DNA of 64,000 bases, from NCBI GenBank assembly GCA_026129685.1, contig JAHCHO010000001.1, positions 455,836-519,835 of the forward strand, written 5' to 3'. The first letter of the stretch is position 1. Each line of letters opens with the position of its first letter. Under the pieces are notes generated by a model. That model had not been told where the DNA came from. It worked only from the letters and a program-made list of their open reading frames with translations, and did no database searches. Shown piece after piece: positions 1-8,881 of this stretch. Source of the stretch: Fimbriimonadaceae bacterium (GTDB taxonomy: Bacteria > Armatimonadota > Fimbriimonadia > Fimbriimonadales > Fimbriimonadaceae). The position numbers and the translations under genes are program-made.

Positions 1-182
1 GTGAATCCGGTCACTGACACATACACCTCGTTGCGCAAGCATACAGGCAGACTGGAAGGGATGTCAAGGAAGCGACGCGCGCCGCACCCCTGCGACCAAC
101 GTGGGTCGCCGACCAGGTTCGCCTTCTCCGAACGAATTAGACGCGCCGCTCGACGGTCGCGATTCACTCATTTTGCCGGTCG
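1..182. other. Intergenic end of window, no gene seen
   Basis: This stretch lies downstream of the minus-strand uppS gene. Short open frames cross it on both strands, but they are Arg/Pro-rich with no recognisable motif, and the plus-strand one runs antisense into uppS. I see no convincing gene, hairpin or RNA here. Confidence 0.5.
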
Positions 183-932
183 TCACAGGCCGCCGAACTT
201 GCGCCGGCGCGCCTGAAACTGCCGCACCGCGTCGAGGAGGACGGTCAGATCGAACTCCGGCCACGCGACCTGGGTCACGGCGAGTTCGCAGTAGGCCGAC
301 TGCCAGATCAGGAAGTTGCTCCAGCGCATCTCTCCCGCCGTTCGGATCATCAAGTCGGGGTCGGGGATATCCGGGTTGTAGAGGTGCGAGGCGACGGTGG
401 CCTCGTCGATTTGGTCGGCCGGAATCCCTTCCCGGGTGATCGACCGGATGGCGTCCACGAGCTCCGCCCTCCCTCCGTAGTTGATCGCGAGGGTGAAAGT
501 GATGCCCGTGTTGTCGCGGGTCGTCTCGATCCCGTCGCGCAAGGCTTCTTGGAGCGACGGGGGCACCTCGTCGATGCGACCCGCGACCCGCACCCGGACG
601 TTGTTCCGGTGCATCAGGCGCAGTTCGTCGCGCGCGGCCCGCTCGATGAGCTTCATCAGACCCTCGACCTCGGTTGCGGGCCGTCGCCAGTTCTCCGCGC
701 TGAAGGCGTACACGGTGAGGTAACGGACGCCGAGCTCGCTGCAGTCGAGGAGGACGGTTCGGAGCGTTCGATACCCCTCGCGGTGACCCAGAAGGCGCTG
801 GAGGCCCCGTGCGGTGGCCCAGCGTCCGTTGCCGTCCATGATGACGGCGATGTGCTCGGGAAGGCCGCCAAGGTCGATACCGGCCTCGGTCGCCTTGCGG
901 CGGGTCTCGTTCAGCGCGGGGGGGGCGCTCAA
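183..932 (-). CDS. uppS: Isoprenyl transferase (undecaprenyl diphosphate synthase)
   Basis: Cis-prenyltransferase of 249 aa that builds the C55 undecaprenyl diphosphate carrier from FPP and IPP for peptidoglycan synthesis. The catalytic Asp motif IMDGNGRWA sits near residue 32 and the FSAENW motif near residue 77. The C-terminal substrate motif reads RTAGEMRWSNFLIWQ, where most homologues have RTSGE or RTGGE. The start is TTG at 932, with GGAGG inside the end of frr, 12 nt upstream. It is the last gene of the rpsB-tsf-pyrH-frr-uppS operon, 7 nt after frr, an order conserved in many bacteria. Its cytoplasmic-membrane role is known from the family. Confidence 0.95.
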   Translation of the reverse strand: MSAPPALNETRRKATEAGIDLGGLPEHIAVIMDGNGRWATARGLQRLLGHREGYRTLRTVLLDCSELGVRYLTVYAFSAENWRRPATEVEGLMKLIERAARDELRLMHRNNVRVRVAGRIDEVPPSLQEALRDGIETTRDNTGITFTLAINYGGRAELVDAIRSITREGIPADQIDEATVASHLYNPDIPDPDLMIRTAGEMRWSNFLIWQSAYCELAVTQVAWPEFDLTVLLDAVRQFQARRRKFGGL

Positions 933-939
933 GGCCGCG

Positions 940-1500
940 TCACACCTCCATCAATTCGGCTTCCTTCTTCTTTCCCAACTCGTGCGCCCGAGCCACGAAC
1001 TTGTCGGTCAGCTTTTGGACGTCGGTCTCGAGGTGCTTCAGTTCGTCCTCGGTGATCGTCTTGGCGTCTTTGGCCGCCTTGAGGTGATCGTTGCCGTGCT
1101 TGCGCACGTTGCGCAGGGCCACGCACGCCTGCTCGACGCGAGTATGGACCTGCTTGACCATATCGCGGCGCCGTTCCTCGGTCATCGCCGGGAAGGTCAG
1201 GCGAATGCCGCTGCCATCGGTGATCGGATTGATGCCAAGGTCGCTCTTGAGGATCGCCTTCTCGATCACCGGCGTCATGTTCTTCTCGTACGGTTGGATC
1301 AGAAGTTGGCGCGGTTCCGGGATCGAAACGTTGGCGATCTGGTTGAGGGGCGTTTCCGTTCCGTAGTATTCGACGTGAACGCGTTCGAGAACCGCGGGAG
1401 AGGCGCGCCCGGTGCGGTACGTCGAAAAGTCGTGCACCATCGCCTCGATGGCGCCTTCCATCTTGTGTTCGCTGTCCTTTACGATTTCCTGAGCTGTCAT
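940..1500 (-). CDS. frr: Ribosome recycling factor
   Basis: RRF of 186 aa, the usual length, which splits post-termination ribosomes together with EF-G. The family features are visible: a first long helix with YRTGRASP near residue 28, then a beta domain with PLNQIANVSIPEPR, and two C-terminal helices ending in KKKEAELMEV. The ATG at 1498-1500 overlaps the pyrH stop as ATGA, so translation is probably coupled to pyrH. An open frame continues upstream, but that part is the shadow of pyrH. Confidence 0.96.
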   Translation of the reverse strand: MTAQEIVKDSEHKMEGAIEAMVHDFSTYRTGRASPAVLERVHVEYYGTETPLNQIANVSIPEPRQLLIQPYEKNMTPVIEKAILKSDLGINPITDGSGIRLTFPAMTEERRRDMVKQVHTRVEQACVALRNVRKHGNDHLKAAKDAKTITEDELKHLETDVQKLTDKFVARAHELGKKKEAELMEV

Positions 1501-2228
1501 GTCGTTTCGCCTCCTACCAGGGTTCCCACCGCTTCGCCCTTCACCGCGCGCAGCAGAGCCCCGGACTCGTTGAAGTCGAGCACCACGATCGGCAGGCCGT
1601 TTTCCTGGCACATCGTGAAGGCCGTCTGATCCATCACCGCCAGACGCTTGCCGATGGCCTCGTCGTAACCCACTTCGCGGTAACGCACCGCGTCCGCGTG
1701 CTTGCGCGGGTCTTTGTCGTACACGCCGTCCACTTTGGTCGCCTTGATCAGACACTCCGCCTTGATTTCGAGGGCGCGCAAGACGGCGGCGGTATCGGTC
1801 GTGAAGTACGGGTTTCCCGTGCCCGCCGCGAACACCACGACGCGGCCTTTCTCCAAGTGCCTCGCCGCCCGGCGGCTGATGAAGCTCTCCGAGACCTCGG
1901 AAACGTCGATGGCGCTCTGCACGCGAACCGCCACCCCCTGTCGTTCGATCGCCGATTGGAGCGCGAGCGCGTTCATGAGGGTGCCGAGCATCCCCATCTG
2001 GTCCGCCACGACCCGATCGATCCCGCCTTGCGCCGAAAACGCCTCGCCTCGGATGAAGTTACCGCCCCCGACCACCATCGCGATTTCGCACCCGTGATCG
2101 TGAAGCGACTTGACTTCCCGCGCGATGTAGGCCAGGACGTCCATATCGAGCCCAAAGCCGACCCCGCCCGCGAGGGCTTCCCCGCTGAGTTTGAGCAGAA
2201 TGCGCCGATACGGACGTCGTTTCGCCAT
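1497..2228 (-). CDS. pyrH: UMP kinase
   Basis: UMP kinase (243 aa, amino-acid kinase fold) makes UDP from UMP and ATP. Visible motifs are RILLKLSGEALAG at the N terminus (phosphate binding), VVGGGNFIRG near residue 52, and the C-terminal DQTAFTMCQENGLPIVV block typical of bacterial PyrH. It lies 3 nt downstream of tsf and overlaps frr by 4 nt (ATGA). The placement between tsf and frr is the classical bacterial arrangement. Nothing looks abnormal. Confidence 0.96.
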   Translation of the reverse strand: MAKRRPYRRILLKLSGEALAGGVGFGLDMDVLAYIAREVKSLHDHGCEIAMVVGGGNFIRGEAFSAQGGIDRVVADQMGMLGTLMNALALQSAIERQGVAVRVQSAIDVSEVSESFISRRAARHLEKGRVVVFAAGTGNPYFTTDTAAVLRALEIKAECLIKATKVDGVYDKDPRKHADAVRYREVGYDEAIGKRLAVMDQTAFTMCQENGLPIVVLDFNESGALLRAVKGEAVGTLVGGETT

Positions 2229-2231
2229 TGA

Positions 2232-3065
2232 TTAGGAACCGACCGCCAGCCGGACGAACCGAGTCACGCTCGCCCCGCCGCCGTCCTGCTTGAGGTACGC
2301 GCCCACCGTCTCGGCCTGGTTCCTATAGAGCGCCTGCTCGAGCAAGACGGACGACTTGACGAACTCCTTGTTGACCCGTCCACGGGCGATGTTCGCCGCC
2401 ATTTCGGGCGTCTTGCCCTCGTTGACCGCGCGGTGAGTCTCGATTTCGATCTCCTTGTCGAGGATCTCTTGAGAAAGGTCTTCCTTCCGGACGACCTGGG
2501 CGTTCATCGCGACCACCTGGACGGCGATCGTCTTGGCGACATCGCCCGCCCGGTCGCCTCCGCCCTCGACCCCCGCGACCGCGCCTTTGGTGCGGTCATG
2601 GTGGACGTAAACGCCCTTGAGATCGTCCCCCGTGAGCCGAATCGCGGACGCGAGGCGGATGTTTTCGCGAATCTTCGCCACCGCTTCCTCGATCATCTGC
2701 TTCACCGACTTGCCGCCGTGCGCGACCGAGGTCGGGTCCTCGCCCGGTTCGTGGTGCAGGAACACGTTGGCGATCGCTTGCGCCATCGCCACGAACTCCT
2801 CGTTGCGGGCCACGAAGTCGGTCTCGCACTCGAGCACGATCCCGCCAACGGTCTTGGCGTCGTCCGATACGGCGAAGGCGACCACCCCTGCCGCCGTGCT
2901 CCGGTCGACGCGCTTGGCCGCCGCCGCTTTGCCCTTCTCGCGAAGAATCTCCTTCGCCTTGTCGAAATCGCCGTTCGCTTCGTCGAGCGCGGCCTTGCAC
3001 TCCATCATGGGTGCGTCGGTGTCGGCGCGCAGTCGCGCCACGTCCTTTGCGGTGTAACCGGCCAT
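2232..3065 (-). CDS. tsf: Elongation factor Ts
   Basis: EF-Ts of 277 aa, the guanine nucleotide exchange factor for EF-Tu. The N-terminal UBA-like domain has the signature TDAPMMECKAAL (residues about 16-27, where many species read TGAGMMDCKKAL). The core domain begins near ECETDFVARN, which contains the TDFVA EF-Tu contact motif. It starts with ATG at 3063-3065, 27 nt after rpsB, in the conserved rpsB-tsf order. Confidence 0.96.
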   Translation of the reverse strand: MAGYTAKDVARLRADTDAPMMECKAALDEANGDFDKAKEILREKGKAAAAKRVDRSTAAGVVAFAVSDDAKTVGGIVLECETDFVARNEEFVAMAQAIANVFLHHEPGEDPTSVAHGGKSVKQMIEEAVAKIRENIRLASAIRLTGDDLKGVYVHHDRTKGAVAGVEGGGDRAGDVAKTIAVQVVAMNAQVVRKEDLSQEILDKEIEIETHRAVNEGKTPEMAANIARGRVNKEFVKSSVLLEQALYRNQAETVGAYLKQDGGGASVTRFVRLAVGS

Positions 3066-3092
3066 GGTTCTTGTTCCTCCGTAATGAGTGGG

Positions 3093-4010
3093 TCAGGCGA
3101 TCGCGTCGGTCTCGTCGGCCGGGACTTCCATTGCGGTCACCGGAGCGGGTTCGACGACGGTTTCCGGCGCCGCTTCGGCGGCGGGCGCTGGGGTCGGCGC
3201 GGCTTCGGCGAGGCCGAAGGCCAACGCCATTTCGCGGTCGATGAGCACTTCGCCGCCATCGTCCGCCAGATCGCCGGACGAGGTCAGGATGCCCTCCGAA
3301 AGCGCCTCGCTGACCGGACGCGCTTCGATGATCGCATCGCTGATCTTGTTGAGGACGAGACGGATCGCCCGGATCGCGTCGTCGTTGCCGGGGATGACGT
3401 AATCCACCACGTCCGGATCGCAGTTGGTATCGACGATCGCGACGATCGGCAGACCGAGAATCTTGGCCTCCTTAACCGCGATGTCCTCCTTGTTGACGTC
3501 GACGATGAAGAGGCAATCCGGAGGGCCGTCCATGCTGCGGATGCCCTCAAAGTAGCGGTTGAGCTTCTCGCGCTCCTCAAGGCGTTTCAGGCGCTCCTTC
3601 TTCGGGAGTCGCTCCAGATAGCCTTCCTCGTTCATCCGATCCAGTTCCTTGAGTCGACCGACTCGAAGCTGGATCGTCTTCCAGTTCGTGAGCGTTCCGC
3701 CGAGCCATCGTTCAGCGATAAAGAACTGGCCCGCGCGCAAGGCCGCTTCCTTGATCGCGGACTGCGCCTGCTTCTTCGTCCCGACGAACAGAATCCGCTT
3801 ACCGTCCGTGGCCAGTTGCTTGATGAAAGCGACGGCCTTCTCGAACTCCGCGAGGGTCTGGTGCAGGTCGACAATGTAGATGCCGTTCCGCGCGCCGTAG
3901 ATGTACCGCTTCATCTTCGGGTTCCAGCGCCGCGTCTGGTGCCCGAAATGCACGCCGGCTTCGAGCAGCTCCTTCATGGAGAGCTGTGAGTTGACTTCGA
4001 TTGTTTCCAG
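3093..4010 (-). CDS. rpsB: 30S ribosomal protein S2, probable CTG start
   Basis: Small-subunit protein S2, with the family block [20 protein letters not shown] near the N terminus. The first ATG (3975-3977) would give [14 protein letters not shown] without the few residues that normally precede it. An in-frame CTG at 4008-4010 follows a perfect GGAGGAG (4019-4025) with an 8-nt gap, so I place the start there (305 aa; 294 aa from the ATG). No ATG, GTG or TTG lies between. The C-terminal tail after residue about 260 is Ala/Pro/Glu-rich and probably disordered. First gene of the operon; a TATACT box on the minus strand (4098-4103) could be its -10, without a clear -35. Confidence 0.92.
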   Translation of the reverse strand: METIEVNSQLSMKELLEAGVHFGHQTRRWNPKMKRYIYGARNGIYIVDLHQTLAEFEKAVAFIKQLATDGKRILFVGTKKQAQSAIKEAALRAGQFFIAERWLGGTLTNWKTIQLRVGRLKELDRMNEEGYLERLPKKERLKRLEEREKLNRYFEGIRSMDGPPDCLFIVDVNKEDIAVKEAKILGLPIVAIVDTNCDPDVVDYVIPGNDDAIRAIRLVLNKISDAIIEARPVSEALSEGILTSSGDLADDGGEVLIDREMALAFGLAEAAPTPAPAAEAAPETVVEPAPVTAMEVPADETDAIA

Positions 4011-4129
4011 GGTTGTGGCTCCTCCGGGCCTGGGTTGCGCGTTCCCAAATCGGGACCCTGGCGCTTGGCGGCCCGTGTGTCGTTCGTAACGGGCGGCAGT
4101 ATACCCGGAGCCCCGAACCGGGCCCAGCG

Positions 4130-4567
4130 TCAATCCTCGATCACGATCAGGTCCGCGTACCGTTCGAAGTCCGCCCGGTTGAACGACGACACTCTGGCAA
4201 CACCGTGAGCGATGGCGGTTGAGACCAGACGAGCGTCGTGCGCGCTCTTGCCGAGGACGGCCATTTGGCTGACCAAGCGACGCCAAATCGGTACGGCTTC
4301 GGGAAGGTCGTGCAACATCTGGAACGCCGCGAGCCAGTCGCCGATCTGGGCGGAAGCTTCTGACGGATCAAGCCCCATGCCGTTCACCGTCGTCGGTCGC
4401 GTGGCAACCACCCAGAACTCATACACCACTTGGGGGCAGATCGCCAACGCGCATCCCCCCGTTGACAAGCGGAGCAGCAGGTGCTGAGCTCGCTGCCGGA
4501 GCCCAGGGTCTGGGTCACAGAGGCGGGCCAGTACGCTGGTGTCAAGGAGCACCCTCTCACTCATCAT
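4130..4567 (-). CDS. VapC-type PIN-domain toxin
   Basis: PIN-fold ribonuclease of 145 aa and probable toxin of a type II toxin-antitoxin pair. It opens with [18 protein letters not shown], carrying the first acidic residue of the PIN active site (D in LLDTS). A conserved Glu follows in [12 protein letters not shown], and acidic or Ser residues in [16 protein letters not shown] and [10 protein letters not shown] complete the site. Two adjacent ATGs are possible (4567 or 4564). The gene overlaps the upstream antitoxin gene by 11 nt, which supports co-translation. The RNA target cannot be deduced from sequence. Confidence 0.82.
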   Translation of the reverse strand: MMSERVLLDTSVLARLCDPDPGLRQRAQHLLLRLSTGGCALAICPQVVYEFWVVATRPTTVNGMGLDPSEASAQIGDWLAAFQMLHDLPEAVPIWRRLVSQMAVLGKSAHDARLVSTAIAHGVARVSSFNRADFERYADLIVIED

Positions 4568-4808
4568 CAGGCCCGTAGAGCGCCTCGCGCCGAAGCGACT
4601 CCGCGTCGAGACTGGCCCGGCCGAGCCGAGCCCGGTCGAAGAGCCGAGTGAGGTCCAGCCGTTCGACCGGCCAGGGACGTTCCTCCGACAATAGGCGCCG
4701 GAGAAACTCCGATCGACTCGCCGCCCCTGACGCGGCAACCCGTTCGTCCAACCGCTTGAGGACCTCGTCGCTGACGCCCGTGATCTTCACCGTGTGCATA
4801 CGGCCCAT
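4557..4808 (-). CDS. Ribbon-helix-helix antitoxin (VapB/FitA-like)
   Basis: Small protein (83 aa from the ATG at 4806-4808, 80 aa from the ATG at 4797-4799). The N terminus HTVKITGVSDEVLKRLDERV, followed by SRSEFLRRLLSEE, has the strand-helix-helix pattern of ribbon-helix-helix DNA-binding antitoxins. The acidic C-terminal half ([17 protein letters not shown]) would be the toxin-binding tail. It lies just upstream of and overlaps the PIN toxin gene, so the two form one unit. By analogy with the family it should repress its own promoter in the short space before rhaB. Confidence 0.75.
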   Translation of the reverse strand: MGRMHTVKITGVSDEVLKRLDERVAASGAASRSEFLRRLLSEERPWPVERLDLTRLFDRARLGRASLDAESLRREALYGPDDE

Positions 4809-4844
4809 TATGGGCCCTATCACGGCCCTAACCGGTCCCAGGAC

Positions 4845-6194
4845 TCATCGCTCGTACACCAAGGGCTGGGCGCTCGCCTCGATCACCGACGATAGCTCGG
4901 CGAAATCGCCGAGCAGTCCCGTCGCTAAAAACTGCATCGCCAGATTCCCCAGGACGGTCGCCTCGGCGGGCCCTGCAAGGACCGGCAACCCCGTCGCCGA
5001 GGCTAGCCGTCGACAGAAGGCCGGACTCTGCGACCCGCCTCCTCCGACCCGAATCCGCGCCACGCGCCGACCGGTCACGCCCTCCAACTCCGCCGGCACG
5101 GCCGCGATCGCGTCCACCAGGCTCGAGAGCGCCAGGCCCGCCCAGTCCTCCCCCGATGTCGGGGATTCCGACGAACGCGCCAGGCACGTTTCGACCATCG
5201 AGGCGGGGTTGAAGAACGCCTCGTCCAGCACGTCGATCCGTCCCCGGAAATCGAGGTTCGCCGACGCCAGCCAACTCGGAACGGAGATCCCAATGCCCAA
5301 CTCCTCGTGCAACCGGTTGATCACGTAGAAGCCGGGCACGTTCTTCAGCAACCTCACCCTTCCGTCCACCGTTCGTTCGTTCGTCAGGTTTGCCGCCCGC
5401 GACGCCTCGGTCACGATGGGGCGATCCACAACGACCCCCACGAGAGACCAGGTGCCGACGTTCACAAAGAGGGTCTGGTGGTCGAGCGCCCCCAGACCGC
5501 ACACCGCGCTCGCGGTATCGTGCGTGCCCACCGACACCAACTCGACCCGGTCGCCGACCTGTGCCAGGATCCGACCCGGCAGGGTGGGAGGAAACGCCGG
5601 GATCGGCCACCCGGCGATCGCGAACGCCTCGTCGCACCAATCGCCGTCCAGGCCCATCAACTGCGTCGTCGAGGCCTGGGAGAACTCGTAGTGCTCCGGC
5701 CCGCCCAAGCGCTGCCCCAAGTGGTCGGACAAGAGGAGCCACGTTGCGCGTTCCGGCAACGAGGGATCTTCCGCACCGCGCGCCGCCAACTGGTAGACCG
5801 TATTGAAGGGCTGGCGTTGGATGCCCGTCAGTTCGTACAAGCGATCCCAGTCCGAACTCCGCGCCTCCATCGCCCGGGCGTGGGAGAGGTCGCGGTAGCA
5901 GACCGGGTTGCCGAGGGTCGCCCCGGTGTCCAAGTCGTGGAACCCGTGGTCCACCCCCCACGAGTCGATTCCCAGGCTTGCGCACTCGAACGTCGCCTCG
6001 GCGAAGCGCACCGCGTCCCGGCAGAAGTCGAACAGCCGGTCCCCGTCCCACTCGAGCCGTCCGTTCCGCTCGGTCGCCTGGTGAGCCACTTGCCGTACGA
6101 TCTCGAACTCGATCCTCCCGTCCCGAAGGCGTCCTGCCGCAAAACGCGCCGAAGAAGCGCCCAGGTCCACCGCAACCGCACCGATGCCGCTCAT
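4845..6194 (-). CDS. rhaB: Rhamnulokinase (FGGY family)
   Basis: Sugar kinase of 449 aa that phosphorylates L-rhamnulose to rhamnulose-1-phosphate. The N-terminal ATPase motif AVDLGASSARF and the RhaB-type substrate segment GIDSWGVDHGF are present. Further along are QPFNTVYQL, VSVGTHDTASAV, NVGTWSLVGV and the C-terminal phosphate-2 loop RVGGGGSQSP, in FGGY order. The start is ATG at 6192-6194. It is divergent from a TIM-barrel sugar isomerase gene across a 155-nt spacer, suggesting a shared sugar catabolic context. No isomerase or aldolase of the classical rha pathway is in the window. A related FGGY kinase with other specificity is possible. Confidence 0.85.
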   Translation of the reverse strand: MSGIGAVAVDLGASSARFAAGRLRDGRIEFEIVRQVAHQATERNGRLEWDGDRLFDFCRDAVRFAEATFECASLGIDSWGVDHGFHDLDTGATLGNPVCYRDLSHARAMEARSSDWDRLYELTGIQRQPFNTVYQLAARGAEDPSLPERATWLLLSDHLGQRLGGPEHYEFSQASTTQLMGLDGDWCDEAFAIAGWPIPAFPPTLPGRILAQVGDRVELVSVGTHDTASAVCGLGALDHQTLFVNVGTWSLVGVVVDRPIVTEASRAANLTNERTVDGRVRLLKNVPGFYVINRLHEELGIGISVPSWLASANLDFRGRIDVLDEAFFNPASMVETCLARSSESPTSGEDWAGLALSSLVDAIAAVPAELEGVTGRRVARIRVGGGGSQSPAFCRRLASATGLPVLAGPAEATVLGNLAMQFLATGLLGDFAELSSVIEASAQPLVYER

Positions 6195-6349
6195 TAAGCT
6201 CAGGATTCGTTGCGACCCGACCGAACTCCTAGGTCCTCGGGCCGGAGAGTCGCCGCACGACCCAGAACGGCCCACCGAGATGCCGCACGATTGGCCGGAA
6301 AGCGTAAACTCGGGCGGCATTCCACCCTCACGGAGACAGGAGCGAACCC

Positions 6350-7333
6350 ATGAAAATCGGAATATTCACCGCTCTGTTCGGCGACAAGACGCTGACAGAA
6401 ACGCTGGACATCGTCAAGGACAACGGCATCGAGGCCGTCGAGTTCGGAGTCGGGGCGTACCCCGGCGCGGCGCATCTGGCGGTCGACAAGTTGCTCGAGA
6501 GCAAGCAGGAGCGCGAGAAGCTCCTGAAGGAGGTCGAGAAACGCGGGCTGATGATCAGCGCTCTCAGTTGCCACGGCAACCCCTTGCACCCGGTCTCTTC
6601 GATCGCCGCCGACCACCACTGGGCGTTCGTGAACGCCGTCAAGCTCGCCGCCCTCCTGGGCGTTCCCTGCGTCAACGGATTCAGCGGATGCCCCGGCGAC
6701 GGCCCCCGGGCGAAGAACCCGAACTGGGTGACCTGTGCCTGGCCGGACGAGTTCCGCGACGTCCTGAACTGGCAGTGGAACCGCCGCGTGCTTCCCTATT
6801 GGCGCAAGCAGGCCGCCTTCCTGAAGGAGCACAACGTCAAGTTCTGCATCGAAATGCACCCCGGATTCGTGTGCTACTCGAACGACACCCTGCTCAAGCT
6901 GCGCAACGGAGTGGGCAAGAACGGGGACGCGATCGGCGCCAACTTCGACCCTTCGCACCTATGGTGGCAGGGCATCGACCCGATCGCGGCGGTGCGGGAA
7001 CTCGGCGCCGAAGGCGCCCTCTACCACGTTCACGCCAAGGACACGAAGGTGGATCCCTACAACTCCGCTCGAAACGGCAACCTTGACACCAAGTCCTACG
7101 GCGACATCCTGAACCGCTCCTGGGTGTTCCGATCCTGCGGCTACGGCCACGGCATCGAGTGGTGGAAGGACTTCTGCTCGAACCTGCGCATGGTCGGCTA
7201 CGACTACGTGTTGAGCATCGAGCACGAGGACGGCCTCATGTCTTCGATGGAGGGTCTGCAGAAGGCGCTCGAGACCCTGAAGCAGGCGGTCATCTCGCAG
7301 AGCGCGGGCCCCATGTTCTGGGCCAAGGACTGA
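6350..7333 (+). CDS. Sugar phosphate isomerase/epimerase (TIM barrel)
   Basis: Xylose-isomerase-like TIM-barrel protein of 327 aa (AP endonuclease 2 superfamily), probably a metal-dependent sugar isomerase or epimerase. The expected metal ligands are visible: Glu in CIEMHPGF, Asp in NFDPSHLWW, His in YHVHAKDT and Glu in LSIEHED. No signal peptide is present, so it acts in the cytoplasm. GGAGACAGGAG lies just before the ATG. It is divergent from rhaB and ends at a strong hairpin at 7351-7385. The substrate is unknown; rhamnose-related sugars are an inference from the neighbour only. Confidence 0.85.
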   Translation: MKIGIFTALFGDKTLTETLDIVKDNGIEAVEFGVGAYPGAAHLAVDKLLESKQEREKLLKEVEKRGLMISALSCHGNPLHPVSSIAADHHWAFVNAVKLAALLGVPCVNGFSGCPGDGPRAKNPNWVTCAWPDEFRDVLNWQWNRRVLPYWRKQAAFLKEHNVKFCIEMHPGFVCYSNDTLLKLRNGVGKNGDAIGANFDPSHLWWQGIDPIAAVRELGAEGALYHVHAKDTKVDPYNSARNGNLDTKSYGDILNRSWVFRSCGYGHGIEWWKDFCSNLRMVGYDYVLSIEHEDGLMSSMEGLQKALETLKQAVISQSAGPMFWAKD

Positions 7334-7350
7334 TCGGGCGAGGACCATGT

Positions 7351-7385
7351 CAAAGCCCCGGCCGGCGATGCCGGTCGGGGCTTTG
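7351..7385. terminator. Bidirectional terminator hairpin
   Basis: The perfect 10-bp arms CAAAGCCCCG (7351-7360) and CGGGGCTTTG (7376-7385) are extended inward by GCCGGC pairing with GCCGGT, leaving a GAT loop. It sits between two convergent genes, so it can serve both. Confidence 0.85.
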
Positions 7386-7406
7386 ACTCGATCAAGCGAC
7401 GGTTCC

Positions 7407-8240
7407 CTAGCGATCCTGCAGGGAGATCACGCCCGAAGACATTTCGGTGACGGTCACGTTGCCTCCCTCCACCACCGACTTGCCGGGACCACCCGCCGAG
7501 AACTCCCAAGAAACCCGCGCGTCCGGGTCGCCCGAAGTCAACTGAACGGCGCGTCGGTAGAAACCGGCCATCGCCCTCGCCATCTCGGCGATCGTGCCTT
7601 GACCCTTGGCGTCGCGGTTCCGCGCGGAGCCCGGTAGGGCCACGATCGTCCGATCCGCCTTGCCGAGGACGGAGATCGTGACGAGCGCCGCCTCCTTCGA
7701 GGGGTTCTCGAGCGGGCTGTTCAGCCGTTCGCCGTCCAAGCGGAAGCGCGACAGTTCCGGCCCGTCGAGGCCCGACTGAACGACCACCACCTCGGGCGAC
7801 GAGGGGGCGTAGTCGAGGGTGACGGTTCCTTGGACGTCCCGAATCGTGATCGCGTCCGCCGACGGACCGGGGAGGACTCCGCCCGTGGCGAGGGGTCCGC
7901 TCGATTTCAGCGAAAGAAAGGCGCCGACAAGGGCGACCATGGCCACCCCGCCGAGCGCGACCGAGCGCCAGAGCCCGAACAAGCCCGGCTTCTGCGCTCG
8001 TTTCTGCTCCCAAACGTGGCGATCCACCCGCGCGGTGATCCGGTCGTGAAGATCCGGGGGAACCGGAACCTCGATGTGCTTCAGCCGATCGAGGCTGTCC
8101 ATCGTCGCCGCGAAGGCGCGGTACTCCGCCTGAGTCTGGGCGTCGCTCGCGAGCGCGCGCTCGAACGCCTCCCGAAGTCCGGGTTCGAGTTCGCCCAGGT
8201 GATAGGCGGAGAAGTGGTCGCGTGCTTTCGTCTCGTTCAT
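7407..8240 (-). CDS. Putative membrane anti-sigma factor
   Basis: Protein of 277 aa that probably holds the adjacent ECF sigma factor at the membrane. Residues 1-70 are helical and resemble an anti-sigma N-terminal domain (HFSAYHLGELEPGLREAFE) but lack the HxxxCxxC zinc motif. A single hydrophobic segment (SVALGGVAMVALVGAFLSL, about 92-110) is followed by an extracytoplasmic part with no recognised enzyme motif. It starts 37 nt after the sigma gene. The function is inferred from topology and position; the inducing signal is unknown. Confidence 0.7.
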   Translation of the reverse strand: MNETKARDHFSAYHLGELEPGLREAFERALASDAQTQAEYRAFAATMDSLDRLKHIEVPVPPDLHDRITARVDRHVWEQKRAQKPGLFGLWRSVALGGVAMVALVGAFLSLKSSGPLATGGVLPGPSADAITIRDVQGTVTLDYAPSSPEVVVVQSGLDGPELSRFRLDGERLNSPLENPSKEAALVTISVLGKADRTIVALPGSARNRDAKGQGTIAEMARAMAGFYRRAVQLTSGDPDARVSWEFSAGGPGKSVVEGGNVTVTEMSSGVISLQDR

Positions 8241-8277
8241 CGAACGCTCAAATCCTAGAGTGTCTTCCAGAATTGAC

Positions 8278-8868
8278 TCAGCCGAGCCGGAAAAGTTCCT
8301 CGTCGCCGGACAGAATCTCGCGCAGGGAAAGCCTCGCCCGGTTCAGGCGGCTCTTCACCGTGCCGATGGGTAGGTCCAAAGCCTCCGCGATTTCCTCGTA
8401 CGACAGCATCTCCACATGGAACATCGTGATCATCGAACGCTGGTACTCGGGCAGCTGCCCCACCGCTTCGACCACCCGGTCCTCTCGGGAGTTCCGTTCC
8501 GCCTCTTCGTAGGGGTTGCGGTCGGGGTCCTCGATCTGGCGCGTGACGTCTCCCTCGGGCGTCTGCAGGACCGCCTCGAGGCTCGTCGTCTGACGGTTCT
8601 TCTCCTTCTTTCGCAGGTCGAGGAAGCAGTTGGTCAGGATGCGATAGAGCCAGGTGGAGAACGCGCTTTGGCCCTTGAAGTTCTTGAGAGCGCTGTAGAC
8701 CCTCACAAAAGCGTCGCCGACCACGTCGCAAGCTTCCTCCGTGTTGCCCGTCAGACGAAACGCGTACTTGTACGCCCGGTCCTGGTGACGACCGATCAGT
8801 TCGTCGAACGCGCTTCGGTCGCCCTTCTGGCACCGCTCGATCAGAACCGCATCGTCCAAATACGCCAT
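8278..8868 (-). CDS. ECF RNA polymerase sigma factor
   Basis: Sigma-70 family sigma factor of 196 aa with only regions 2 and 4. Region 2 spans about residues 20-90 (FDELIGRHQDRAYKYAFRL, FSTWLYRILTNCFLDLRK). Region 4 spans about 130-185 (PEYQRSMITMFHVEMLSYEE, then IGTVKSRLNRARLSLRE). The ATG at 8866-8868 fits the sigma start, and the open frame beyond it overlaps the DUF4446 gene. It is flanked by DUF4446 (13 nt upstream) and the membrane anti-sigma gene downstream, a typical sigma/anti-sigma unit. Confidence 0.92.
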   Translation of the reverse strand: MAYLDDAVLIERCQKGDRSAFDELIGRHQDRAYKYAFRLTGNTEEACDVVGDAFVRVYSALKNFKGQSAFSTWLYRILTNCFLDLRKKEKNRQTTSLEAVLQTPEGDVTRQIEDPDRNPYEEAERNSREDRVVEAVGQLPEYQRSMITMFHVEMLSYEEIAEALDLPIGTVKSRLNRARLSLREILSGDEELFRLG

Positions 8869-8881
8869 GGTTCGAACCGCC

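Noticed and set aside
4098..4133. A full sigma-70 promoter for rpsB (TTGACG with TATACT)
   Set aside because: The two boxes are 24 nt apart, too far for a normal spacer; only the -10-like box is mentioned.
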